Assembly: GCF_003259845.1 (NCBI RefSeq)
Contig: NZ_QLMJ01000020.1
Location: 62,001-126,000 of the forward strand
DNA length: 64,000 nt
Direction: 5' to 3'
From: Actinoplanes lutulentus
GTDB taxonomy: Bacteria > Actinomycetota > Actinomycetes > Mycobacteriales > Micromonosporaceae
The notes beneath the pieces are model-generated. The model had not been told where the DNA came from, did not search any database, and was given only the letters and a program-made list of their open reading frames with translations. Shown here piece by piece: positions 9,543-17,465 of this stretch. A program made the translations under genes and the position numbers. The first letter of the stretch is position 1, and each line of letters begins with the position of its first letter.

Positions 9543-10661
9543 ATGACCACAACCACCGCCCCGACCGCCACAGAGTCCGTCACCGCCGCCCTGACCACCA
9601 ACCCGGACGGCATGACAACCCGCAGCCTCGCCGACGCCACCGGCCTCACCGTCGCCGTGGTTTCGAAGGCACTGACCAGCATGGAGGCCGACGGCACCGC
9701 CCGCCGCGATGCCAACCCGAACGGCCGTAAGTCCGCCGATACCTGGCACTCCGCCACCCCGGTCGACGCGGCCCCCGCCGCCGACACCACCCCGGGGACC
9801 GAGACCACCGAGGACGCGGATGCCCCCGCCGCCGTGACCCTGGCAGACGAGCCCGGCGACACCCCGGCACCGGCCGACGAGGCGACCCTGCCGGAGGCCC
9901 CGGTGTCCGCCCCGCCGGTCGTGCCGCGCAAGACCGACCTGAAAGTCATGATTATGGCCGGGGTGCTCGGTGACCACCCGGACGGCATTACCGCCGACGA
10001 GGCAATTGACGAGAGCGGCCTCGCGCTCACCGTGGGCGAGGTCATCCTGGCCGCGATGGAGGCCGCCGCCGCTGCTCACCGTTTGCCGATTGCCGCTGAC
10101 GGCACCGAGTTGTGGGTGCCCGGCGACAACACCGACCTCGCCACCGTGGACCTGGACAACGCCCCGACCAGCCCCGCATGCCCGACCTGTGGCCAGGAGC
10201 GCAAGATCCGCCGCGTGGCGATGATGGCGCGTCGCACCACGACGGCCCCGGCCCGCCCCGCCGTCACGACCGCCAGCGAGATCAACACCGACGGATCGAC
10301 GAAGCTCGCAAAGGGTGAGCTGGAGCGCATCGTCGAGGCGTTCCACCGCGACCTCGGTACCGGCCACGAGCTGACCCCCGGCACGATCGCAAAGGCGATC
10401 GGGCGTAGCCCCGGCGCGATCGTGAACTCCCAGCGCAAACTCAGCGCGCACGGCGTGCTGGTCATGACCCGCCCGGCCCCGGAGACGTACGCCATGGCGG
10501 ACAACGCCCCGGCCCCGGCCGCCGATGTCCGCGCCCTCATGGCCCCGCCGGTGACCGTCCCGGCGGCCGACTCCGGCGACACCGCCACGAACGACGAGGC
10601 CGGTAACGACACGCCCGGCACGGACACCACCGACACGACACCCGCCGCCGCCGCGGCCTGA
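9543..10661 (+). CDS. Multi-winged-helix protein of unknown function
   Basis: The frame extends upstream, but ATG 9543 has GGAGG ten bases before it, giving a 372-residue protein. Three helix-turn-helix-like modules can be seen. The first is near residues 15-50 (NPDGMTTRSLADATGL). The second is near residue 140 (HPDGITADEAIDESGL). The third is near residue 290 (ELTPGTIAKAIGRSPGAIVN). They are joined by Ala/Pro/Thr/Asp-rich linkers. A CPTCGQ knuckle (about residue 216) lies between the second and third. Repeated MarR-like modules suggest a DNA-binding protein of the mobile element, perhaps structural or partition-like. A strong terminator follows, so it is probably a single, well-expressed unit. 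Function unknown. Confidence 0.72.
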   Translation: MTTTTAPTATESVTAALTTNPDGMTTRSLADATGLTVAVVSKALTSMEADGTARRDANPNGRKSADTWHSATPVDAAPAADTTPGTETTEDADAPAAVTLADEPGDTPAPADEATLPEAPVSAPPVVPRKTDLKVMIMAGVLGDHPDGITADEAIDESGLALTVGEVILAAMEAAAAAHRLPIAADGTELWVPGDNTDLATVDLDNAPTSPACPTCGQERKIRRVAMMARRTTTAPARPAVTTASEINTDGSTKLAKGELERIVEAFHRDLGTGHELTPGTIAKAIGRSPGAIVNSQRKLSAHGVLVMTRPAPETYAMADNAPAPAADVRALMAPPVTVPAADSGDTATNDEAGNDTPGTDTTDTTPAAAAA

Positions 10662-10672
10662 CACGCACCCCT

Positions 10673-10707
10673 ACCGGGGCCGGGCATCACGCCCGGCCCC
10701 GGTCTTT
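10673..10707 (+). terminator. Rho-independent terminator
   Basis: A perfect 13-bp stem (ACCGGGGCCGGGC at 10673-10685 and its complement at 10691-10703) with loop ATCAC is followed by CTTT. It lies 12 bases after the winged-helix gene. Confidence 0.85.
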
Positions 10708-10732
10708 CGCACCCGACCCGGAAGGCGCATTG

Positions 10733-11062
10733 ATGACCGCCCCACCGAACGATCCCGCTCACGGCACCCCGCCATGCCCTGTCCCCGGCTCGCAACCGGC
10801 AGACCCGATCACCGGTCCGGCCGCGCTGTTGGCGGAGGGGTTCGTGTACCTCGTCGCGGGCGGCGACATGGTCGCCGTGTTCGACTACGCCGACAGTGCC
10901 GCGACGCAACGGGCCGTCATGGAGGCCGCCGGACTCGACACCGCTTCCGCCCGGCTCGCCCCGGCGCAGTGGGACGCGGCCCGTGAACTGATCCTCGACG
11001 TGAACCCGGGCCTCGTCATCACCGAAGTCCGGCGCGGCACCGAGGAAAGCGGCCCGGCATGA
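10733..11062 (+). CDS. Small hypothetical protein
   Basis: A 109-residue protein starting at ATG 10733 behind GGAAGG; TTG 10730 is an alternative. It has a Pro-rich start and a compact alpha/beta body (FVYLVAGGDMVAVFDYADS, then WDAARELILDVNPGLVITEV). No domain is recognised. It is the first gene of a short coupled unit: its stop overlaps the next start by four bases. Such small soluble proteins are typical passengers of actinobacterial elements. Confidence 0.6.
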   Translation: MTAPPNDPAHGTPPCPVPGSQPADPITGPAALLAEGFVYLVAGGDMVAVFDYADSAATQRAVMEAAGLDTASARLAPAQWDAARELILDVNPGLVITEVRRGTEESGPA

Positions 11063-11616
11063 CCGTCCCCGCCGAACCCGCACCGCCGGACATGCCCGCA
11101 TCGCTGGCTGCCCGTCCCCGCGACGAACGACGTAACCTGCCGATCCCGCCGGTCAACATCCATCCGGCCCTGGGCGGCAGCACCTTCGCCCGCGTCGACT
11201 TCACCACGATCAACACGGTGTCCTCGACGGAACTCGCTGCCGCACGCTCGTGCTCGCTGTGCGCCGAGCCGATGGGGTATTGGGTCGCCTTTCTCGGCAG
11301 GCCTCGCACGGCGGAGCTGATGCGGTTCACTGACCCGCCGGGCCACCCCGGCTGCATGCGCTCGGCATTGACGCTGTGCCCGCACATCGCGATTGCCCGG
11401 CACCGGCGCGCCCGCGCCGACCGGCCCGGCGCTGGCGTCATCCCGGCCGGGTCGCACGGCGACAAACCCACCGGATGGACCCTGGGCATCACCCGTCAAT
11501 ACCGCATAGTGCCCGCCCAGGGATTCACCGTGTACCTACCGGCCCCGTTCCGCACCACGCAGACCTATCTGTACGGCCCGGACGGGCACCTGTCCGACCG
11601 GGCCGCCGCCGGGTAG
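11059..11616 (+). CDS. Hypothetical protein with Cys/His knuckle
   Basis: A 185-residue protein overlapping the previous gene by ATGA. The centre contains CSLCAEPMG, then HPGCMRSALTLCPH about 35 residues later. This spacing of Cys and His residues suggests a zinc-binding fold. The flanks are Pro/Arg-rich, and no catalytic motif is visible. Other genes in this block (13202, 13591) also carry Cys pairs, so this may be one related set of small zinc proteins. Function unknown. Confidence 0.6.
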   Translation: MTVPAEPAPPDMPASLAARPRDERRNLPIPPVNIHPALGGSTFARVDFTTINTVSSTELAAARSCSLCAEPMGYWVAFLGRPRTAELMRFTDPPGHPGCMRSALTLCPHIAIARHRRARADRPGAGVIPAGSHGDKPTGWTLGITRQYRIVPAQGFTVYLPAPFRTTQTYLYGPDGHLSDRAAAG

Positions 11617-11792
11617 GGCGGCACCGGTGCACGGCGTCAGATTCGCCCTAGAAACCTCGATCGACTCCAGCCGGCGGCCTTGATGCACTTGCGCAGGTAG
11701 GAAACATTGACATTGACGGCTTATCGCCGGGGTGCAACCCACCGGCGACATGCCGCACCCCATCCCACCAGTACGAGAAGGAATTGCAAGCC

Positions 11793-11933
11793 ATGGCACA
11801 CGAGCCGCCGAGACTCAACGAACGCAGCATTCACCTCGCCCCGGCCACGAGCGCAGAGGACCGCGGGACTCGAACGCCGACCTCGGCAGACACCGACGTC
11901 AAGGCCCGCATGTACGGGCTCCGCGCCGTCTAA
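11793..11933 (+). CDS. Possible 46-aa peptide
   Basis: A short frame starting at ATG 11793 with GAGAAGGA 10-18 bases upstream. It begins MAHEPPRLNERS and ends MYGLRAV, is charged, and has no hydrophobic segment. It fills a gap of 436 bases that otherwise holds nothing supported. The ribosome-binding site is the main evidence. Confidence 0.35.
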   Translation: MAHEPPRLNERSIHLAPATSAEDRGTRTPTSADTDVKARMYGLRAV

Positions 11934-12052
11934 CGAGCCGCCGCAGGTACCGGGGCCGACACCACACGGCACCGGCTTGCCCGGCAGCCGCACCGCCGCC
12001 GGTTCCCTCACCCCTGACTCGAACGATCTAGCCTTCGAGGGAGAGCCCCACC

Positions 12053-12586
12053 ATGACCAACCGAGACGACATTCTCGCCGCTATCAATAGCCTGTGCATA
12101 ACGTACGCGGACTCGCTGGTAGCGCACGAGCGCTCTCGTACCGCCACCACCGCCGAGGCTCATGCCGACCAGTACGCCCGCTCGCTGCGCGCCCATGAGG
12201 TGACACAGGAGAACTACGCCGCACTCCTGGAAATGCTCGTCGACACCGTGCCCTACGACGTGAGCGCCGAGGAGTTCCTGCCGGTACAGCCACTGCCGAC
12301 CGGCGAGGTAGCCCTCCACGCACGCGACGACCACGCGAACTCCGTACGGCTCAAGCTCACCGGGGCGCAGGCCCTCACCGTGGGTACGCACCTGACCGCG
12401 TACGCCGCGATCAGCCTCGACCGCTCCGGCGTCAGAGTCGCCGAGGCGCTGCCGTCGCTCACGGCGGGTCCGGAGACTCCGATGTACCCGGCACCCACTC
12501 CTTCCCCGATGCGGGCCACAGGCTCGGCCCCGGTGGTGCCGGGCGCACCGCCGCCCGCCGCTATGCCGCACGCGGCGACCCGCTGA
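12053..12586 (+). CDS. Hypothetical protein
   Basis: A 177-residue protein starting at ATG 12053 behind GGGAGAG. The N-terminal 60 residues are helical and charged (MTNRDDILAAINSLCITYAD). A beta-rich middle follows (FLPVQPLPTGEVALHARDDH), then LTGAQALTVGTHLTAYAAI, and a Pro/Ala tail. No family is recognised. It lies with similar small genes on the same strand, spaced by 60-100 bases, so it may be expressed with them. Confidence 0.6.
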   Translation: MTNRDDILAAINSLCITYADSLVAHERSRTATTAEAHADQYARSLRAHEVTQENYAALLEMLVDTVPYDVSAEEFLPVQPLPTGEVALHARDDHANSVRLKLTGAQALTVGTHLTAYAAISLDRSGVRVAEALPSLTAGPETPMYPAPTPSPMRATGSAPVVPGAPPPAAMPHAATR

Positions 12587-12653
12587 TCCGCCGTCGGCGC
12601 GGCCGGGACGATGGCACCGGTCGCGCCGCTACCTCCCTCAATGGAGATCGCGC

Positions 12654-13211
12654 ATGCCTCAGATCGAAATAGCCGCCACCACCTTCACGACGCTTTCACG
12701 CCGGGCCGAGACCGATGGCTGCACCCCAGCCGAAGTCCTGGACAACCTCGTGCTCGCTCTTACTCGCGAGGCCAGCGACGGCTCCGGAGCGGCGCCGGCC
12801 GTCATCGAAGTCGATCACGCCTCGAACCCCTCAACCCGTCGGCCGCAGCATCTGAGCGGTGTGGCCACCACTACCGACGGACTCGCCCCGTACAACGAAA
12901 AGGGCGGCGTCGTCATCGACATTTACCTGCAACCCGAGTTGCCCAACGGCGACCGATACCGAGTCGAGTTCCGGTACGGAGCCACCCTCATCAACTGGAA
13001 CAGCAAACCGATCACCGAGCCGTTGCCGGTCGACCAGCAGGCAGCGGTCTATGGACTCGCTGCCGCTCGCACGCTGCTCGATTTCGTCTTCGCCGAGCGC
13101 CGGCCCGAGGACGTCCTCCAGATGAAGGTCAGCGCGGTACTCGATCACCTCACACACATCGCCGCGACTCACCTGGACCTTGACTGGGGCAGGGAGGAGA
13201 GGTGCACGTGA
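12654..13211 (+). CDS. Hypothetical protein
   Basis: A 185-residue protein starting at ATG 12654 with GGAG upstream. It begins with a helical region (TTFTTLSRRAETDGCTPAEVLDNLVLAL) that looks like a ribbon-helix-helix or regulator-like lead. The rest is a mixed domain with a beta segment (GGVVIDIYLQPELPNGDRYR). Near the end, MKVSAVLDHLTHIAATHLDL is helical. It overlaps the next gene by ten bases. No enzyme motif is visible and the function is unknown. Confidence 0.58.
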   Translation: MPQIEIAATTFTTLSRRAETDGCTPAEVLDNLVLALTREASDGSGAAPAVIEVDHASNPSTRRPQHLSGVATTTDGLAPYNEKGGVVIDIYLQPELPNGDRYRVEFRYGATLINWNSKPITEPLPVDQQAAVYGLAAARTLLDFVFAERRPEDVLQMKVSAVLDHLTHIAATHLDLDWGREERCT

Positions 13212-13594
13212 TACCCGCCTGGACACACGGCCGATCCACCCGGCACTCCGGCGCGGTCTGTGGAGCCGACAACGGACCGCATACCCGCGTCACCGCCGAA
13301 CCGAGCCTCGTCACCTGCCCGGACTGCCCCGACGCTGCCGAGACTGAACTCATCCCGGACGACGCCAGCACCGGCGATCCGCACCTCATCGAGATGCTCC
13401 GGGAGGCGAGCGCCGGGCATACCCGCAAGATCGATGGAGTCGTGGTGGACGGCACCACCGCCTCAGCAATCCTCACCGTCTACGACGCTGCGACTCCCAA
13501 GACACAGGCAAAGATCGCGACCCTGCCGTTGACACTCATGGCGTCGTTGGCCTGGAACATCCTGGCCAGCGAGCGCGAAGGGGCGGCAGAATGA
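13202..13594 (+). CDS. Hypothetical small Cys/His protein
   Basis: A 130-residue protein starting at GTG 13202, inside the end of the previous gene. The first 45 residues hold H-x5-C (HSGAVC) and CPDCPD, a likely zinc knuckle. The remainder is an alpha/beta piece (GVVVDGTTASAILTVYDAA, then a helix). It overlaps the next ATG by four bases, so translation is coupled to the larger Cys-rich protein that follows. Function unknown. Confidence 0.55.
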   Translation: MHVIPAWTHGRSTRHSGAVCGADNGPHTRVTAEPSLVTCPDCPDAAETELIPDDASTGDPHLIEMLREASAGHTRKIDGVVVDGTTASAILTVYDAATPKTQAKIATLPLTLMASLAWNILASEREGAAE

Positions 13595-14226
13595 CCCTCA
13601 CTCCCGCGTGGACGGCGCCGACGCCCGACGAGGTGCCGTTCCACTGCCGTACCTGTCGCCGCGCTCTGCACCGCCACCAGGCTCCCAGCGGAGCGGTGAC
13701 CTTCCTACACCCGGCCGAGGTCCGCGGCGGCGAAGTCGAGCATCCGGCTCGGCCGGCGCCGGTAACCGAGATCCCGGATCCGATCATCGAGTGCGACTTC
13801 TGCTCGGGCCCGAACGCCTCCTGGGTATACGTGTGCGCCGACCAGGAGTCCGACGTCCGGATTGTCACCCGGCGCACCGTAAACCTCGGGGACTACCAGC
13901 GCCGCCACCATGCCGCACGGACTCGCGCTGTCGAGACCGCTCCCGGCCCGGTGCAGATTTGGGGTGAACGGTGGAGCGCCTGCGACGGCTGCGCCGAACT
14001 GATCGAGAATCGTGACCTCTACGGCCTGATCGCCCGGGTCACCGATGCCATGCCCGCCAAACTGACGCGCGGCAAACGGCTCATGAGCGTGCGCGGGCAC
14101 CTCCACGGTACTTTCAGCACCGTGCTCGACACGCTCCAACCCGGCCGATTCCAGATCACCCAGCACCACCCGCTCGGCGTGTGGCAGGAACCGCAACAAG
14201 GGTCGGGACGCGAAACAGACCGCTGA
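13591..14226 (+). CDS. Hypothetical zinc-ribbon-like protein
   Basis: A 211-residue protein coupled to the upstream gene by ATGA. It carries three Cys pairs: CRTCRR near residue 19, CDFCSG near residue 67 and CDGCAE near residue 132. His residues sit between them (HRHQAP, RRHHAARTR). This arrangement suggests two zinc-binding sites, one in each half. No catalytic motif is recognised. A structured hairpin at 14289-14334 follows and probably ends the unit. Confidence 0.6.
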   Translation: MTLTPAWTAPTPDEVPFHCRTCRRALHRHQAPSGAVTFLHPAEVRGGEVEHPARPAPVTEIPDPIIECDFCSGPNASWVYVCADQESDVRIVTRRTVNLGDYQRRHHAARTRAVETAPGPVQIWGERWSACDGCAELIENRDLYGLIARVTDAMPAKLTRGKRLMSVRGHLHGTFSTVLDTLQPGRFQITQHHPLGVWQEPQQGSGRETDR

Positions 14227-14288
14227 AACGACTACGCTGCCCGAGTAACCCGCCTCGCGGCGTAACGAGTTTTTCGGACCGTCGGCAG

Positions 14289-14334
14289 CCGGTCGGGGCA
14301 CACCCTCGAAAGGGCGTGCGCAACCCCCGACCGG
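14289..14334 (+). terminator. Nested hairpin, probable terminator
   Basis: A perfect outer 10-bp repeat (CCGGTCGGGG at 14289-14298, complement at 14325-14334) encloses an inner stem GCAC-A-CCCT / AGGG-C-GTGC with loop CGAA. It lies 60 bases after the zinc-ribbon-like gene and before an oppositely unrelated HTH gene. It could also be a leader structure of the latter. Confidence 0.55.
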
Positions 14335-14467
14335 TTACCTCGCTGCCTGAGCCACCCCTCGGCCCATCAGCCGCACCAGAGTCGAGCAGCGTGTCGCCGA
14401 TGCTAATCCGGCCGCCAAAGGCGGCTCTCACGTTGCCAGCTCGCTCGCACCCCGAAGACCCGCGACA

Positions 14468-15118
14468 ATGACCACCGTGGCTCGCCGCTCCTTTCACGAC
14501 CGTGTCGCCCTCGACCGCGACGGCGTCGCCGCGCACACCGGCGCGGCACGCACCACAGTCATCAACTGGATCCAGAATCGAGCTCGGTTTGGTTTTCCGA
14601 ACGCCTTCACAGACGGCTCCGGCCGCGAGTGGTTCTGGGTCGATGACATCGACGCCTTTCGTGTCGCGCACAAGGCCGCGAAGCTGGCCGAGCTAACGAA
14701 GGTCGACCGCACTGGCGACCCCAACGAACTAGTGACCTCCGGAGAAGCCGCGCGGATCCTCGGTTACAGCTCGTATCGGAACCTGCCCGACGAGTTGACC
14801 GGGCACCCGGACGACATCGAGATTCTTTCTGACGGGCGCAGACGGCGGTTCTGGTACCGGCGCACCGTATGGGCGCACGCCGACGCCCGCACCGGCCGCC
14901 GATCCACCGGCCACGCACCCCGCACCACCGGCCCCCGCAAGGCTTACTCCTACTCCGACGACCCTCGTCTCCAAGTAGCCGCCGACCTGCTCGCCGAGGT
15001 AAAGGCCGCCGGACGCGACCGGCGCGGCCTCGGCGCGGAACTCGCTCGCCGCCTGGGCATTCGACCGCGCACCGCGCAGCGATTGCTGGCCGCTGTCGAG
15101 GGAGATCAGCCCAATTGA
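14468..15118 (+). CDS. Helix-turn-helix DNA-binding protein (excisionase/MerR-like)
   Basis: A 216-residue protein with at least two helix-turn-helix-like modules. The first spans about residues 12-55 (DRDGVAAHTGAARTTVINWI). The second spans about 88-130 (VTSGEAARILGYSSYRNLPD), which resembles excisionase or MerR-type recognition helices. The C-terminal 50 residues form a third helical region (GRDRRGLGAELARRLGIRPR) ending in TAQRLLAAVEG. It probably regulates or directs recombination of the element carrying the preceding genes. The assignment rests on the helical patterns alone. Confidence 0.65.
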   Translation: MTTVARRSFHDRVALDRDGVAAHTGAARTTVINWIQNRARFGFPNAFTDGSGREWFWVDDIDAFRVAHKAAKLAELTKVDRTGDPNELVTSGEAARILGYSSYRNLPDELTGHPDDIEILSDGRRRRFWYRRTVWAHADARTGRRSTGHAPRTTGPRKAYSYSDDPRLQVAADLLAEVKAAGRDRRGLGAELARRLGIRPRTAQRLLAAVEGDQPN

Positions 15119-15195
15119 CATTAAGGACATGGGGCGCCGCCAGGCATGGCTATGGCGATACCTGGCGGCGAGCCGTTACTCCCCGTCGAGGGCTG

Positions 15196-15220
15196 GCTTC
15201 CGGCCTGTGCGGCCGGAAGC
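15196..15220. terminator. Bidirectional hairpin between convergent genes
   Basis: A perfect 10-bp inverted repeat (GCTTCCGGCC, loop TGTGC, complement) lies between the ends of the HTH gene and the convergent 665-aa gene. Confidence 0.6.
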
Positions 15221-15315
15221 TTCCGGGAGACAGAGGCGGGCGGTAGGCGGGACGACGGACGCCTTAAGCTCAACCACTGGCATGAATCTCTTGAAATGGT
15301 GGGGGTGTCAATCGC

Positions 15316-17313
15316 TCACGGTTCGTCTAGTGCCTGAGCGGCCACCTCATTGATGTCGCGAGCTTCGCGGAGAAGTCCTCCGATCTCCGCTACCTCGCCC
15401 GACCATCCGAAGAGAGTATTCGCGTGCTCGAGAAGCTCCAGCATGGCTATCGCGGCTGCACTACTGACGAGGTCGATCAGCGGGCGCGTCTCGACAGCCA
15501 CCCGGAATCTTCGGTGCTCATCGTCAACGCGCTGGACATGCCAGGTCGCCGTAGAGTACGCCGCATTGGCCGCAGCGTGGGCCATCTGCATCTCCGAGCC
15601 GAGACTCATGTACACCCGGGACGTCTCCGGCGTGGCGAGAACATCCGGGACCACGATGTTTCGCTGGTGTGCCATGGCCGCTAAGTCTGCTCTGCGTGAT
15701 CTCACTAGCTCCGCATCCACCCCCTGGCCTGATGCGAAAGCATCGATCTCGTCATAGACGAGGCGGAGGGCGACGCCGACACCTGGGCTGCCGATGTCCG
15801 TCATTTGCTCAAAGCGTGCTGCCAAGATCACCAGGCAATGCAACCCGGGTAGCGCCTCGACCGGTTGATGGGCGTCAAGCAGAACGGTGATGCTCTTGAA
15901 GTACGCAACGGCCTGACCGAACAGGTTGAACGCGATCATCGTTGCCTCGTCGTGCCCGATCCCCTCGCCGGTGGCAGCTGCTCCATCAACGAGCGGCATG
16001 ACTGCGTCAAGAACCCGTGCCGATGGGGCGAGCGTCTCGTGCTCGACGTCGACATCCTGCTCGGCAATCTCCACGACGGCTTGGCCATGCTGGAGCCGCC
16101 CGCGCACCTCAAGGCGTTCTGGCTGGAAGCCCACCCCTGGTCGGGCACGCACCGTGAACCGATCCTTCCGGTGGACGGCAATGGTGGTGCCGTTGCGTGT
16201 GATCGATCCGACGCCGGCGTGCCACTCCAGCGAGGGGTACAACTGTCCCTCGGGGGCAGGGTCCGCGGCGTCGCCGACCAGCCGTCCTCGCATTATCGTG
16301 CGGGTCGATTGGACGTCTCGGAGCTCGATGGTCATCAGTTCGTCTGCCGTTTGCTGATCGAGCGCGAGGAGATCGGTGAGGGACAACCGGATATAGCGAA
16401 ACGTCTTGTCGGCGCACTTGAGCGCGTTCGACGTGATCTTATTTATCTCCCATATGCCGTGCTCGATTCCGTCGCTGGCGTTTTTCGCTAGCTGGTAGGT
16501 GTCGGTGTCGCCAGCGAAAATGATCTCTTGTCGGACTCGTGCACCGAGTAGGTCCTTCCAACGCGGTCGGCTCGGGTCATTGGTAACCAGCTGGAAGCTG
16601 CGGGCTAGTTCTTCCTCGGTGATCCCGCGCGCTTCGGCGGTCTTGCGGACAACCGCTTTGGTGAGGTTCTCGCTGGCGATCCACAAGTGGTTGAGTGCGA
16701 GCCATTCTCCGCCAATGTGCCAGTTCCGTAAGGCGAGTTCGTAGTGACGCAGGGCACGGGTTATCCGGGCGCCGTCGGGTGTTTCGGCGAATATCGCCTT
16801 CCAGAGGGCCTCCAGGAGATGCGGTCGCACACGCTGCCCCTCCGAGACCGGACCGCGTTCGTCGGGGATGAAGACCTCGGCGAATTCTCGGCTCTGTTGC
16901 GTTGGCGTTGCGTCGTATGCGAGGTGGACCTCGAGGGCACCGACTCTAACGTTTGCCGCGAAGCCAACGATGGTGGCGACTGGTCGCGCGATCCTGGAGA
17001 AGGAGTCGATCGCATCATCCAGCGAGGCAGCGCGGCCTCGGACTTCGACGATTAGTTCGCGTGGAACCCCCGTGCCGCCCTCGTCGACCCAGCGTGTGAA
17101 GATCCGAATTCGGACGCCATGCGGCGCCAGTTTGGGCTCGTGCACAGTGGTCTCGCAGCCCTCCTCCGGCCAGAAACGAGCGGCGCTGGTGGCGCGAAGG
17201 ACAACGACGTACAACGAGGTGGCTGCATCAGCATTGGCGCTTCGCTCGATGTTCACGGCAGAACCGTATGCCCGCCGTTTGAGTCGCGGTAGTGGCTTGA
17301 GGTGCGGCTCCAC
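15316..17313 (-). CDS. Large protein of unknown function
   Basis: A 665-residue soluble protein with no signal peptide or membrane helix. The first ~180 residues are alpha/beta. The centre (about residues 185-310) is helical (HYELALRNWHIGGEWLALNH, later NASDGIEHGIWEINKI). A beta-rich middle follows. The C-terminal 200 residues are helical and similar in texture to DUF5677-like helical bundles. The central region vaguely recalls HEPN-type helical domains, but the R-x4-6-H ribonuclease motif is not convincing. It lies convergent to the HTH gene and divergent from the pentapeptide-repeat gene. Function unknown; a stress or defence role is only a guess. Confidence 0.6.
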   Translation of the reverse strand: MEPHLKPLPRLKRRAYGSAVNIERSANADAATSLYVVVLRATSAARFWPEEGCETTVHEPKLAPHGVRIRIFTRWVDEGGTGVPRELIVEVRGRAASLDDAIDSFSRIARPVATIVGFAANVRVGALEVHLAYDATPTQQSREFAEVFIPDERGPVSEGQRVRPHLLEALWKAIFAETPDGARITRALRHYELALRNWHIGGEWLALNHLWIASENLTKAVVRKTAEARGITEEELARSFQLVTNDPSRPRWKDLLGARVRQEIIFAGDTDTYQLAKNASDGIEHGIWEINKITSNALKCADKTFRYIRLSLTDLLALDQQTADELMTIELRDVQSTRTIMRGRLVGDAADPAPEGQLYPSLEWHAGVGSITRNGTTIAVHRKDRFTVRARPGVGFQPERLEVRGRLQHGQAVVEIAEQDVDVEHETLAPSARVLDAVMPLVDGAAATGEGIGHDEATMIAFNLFGQAVAYFKSITVLLDAHQPVEALPGLHCLVILAARFEQMTDIGSPGVGVALRLVYDEIDAFASGQGVDAELVRSRRADLAAMAHQRNIVVPDVLATPETSRVYMSLGSEMQMAHAAANAAYSTATWHVQRVDDEHRRFRVAVETRPLIDLVSSAAAIAMLELLEHANTLFGWSGEVAEIGGLLREARDINEVAAQALDEP

Positions 17314-17465
17314 CGCAGCTCAGCTTGCCGTCTACGTGCCCTTTCGGGACGTGAAGCCGAGTGCACTGCCTAGTTGATGAGCGTGCATCGGGGCGACGAG
17401 GAGACCAGCCCGGCTTAAGTCCGACAATTAGTACCGGAGTAACCCTCCCCGCGGCGTTCCTGCCC

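Noticed and set aside
9348-10664. 438-aa minus-strand frame opposite the winged-helix gene
   Set aside because: Gly/Arg-rich shadow of a high-G+C gene; the plus strand has the ribosome-binding site, HTH pattern and terminator.
11707-12090. 127-aa plus frame
   Set aside because: Arg/Pro/Thr-rich random composition, overlaps the 12053 gene and the small frame with a ribosome-binding site.
17361-17465. Upstream extension of the pentapeptide-repeat protein to GTG 17361
   Set aside because: No ribosome-binding site and odd composition before ATG 17466.
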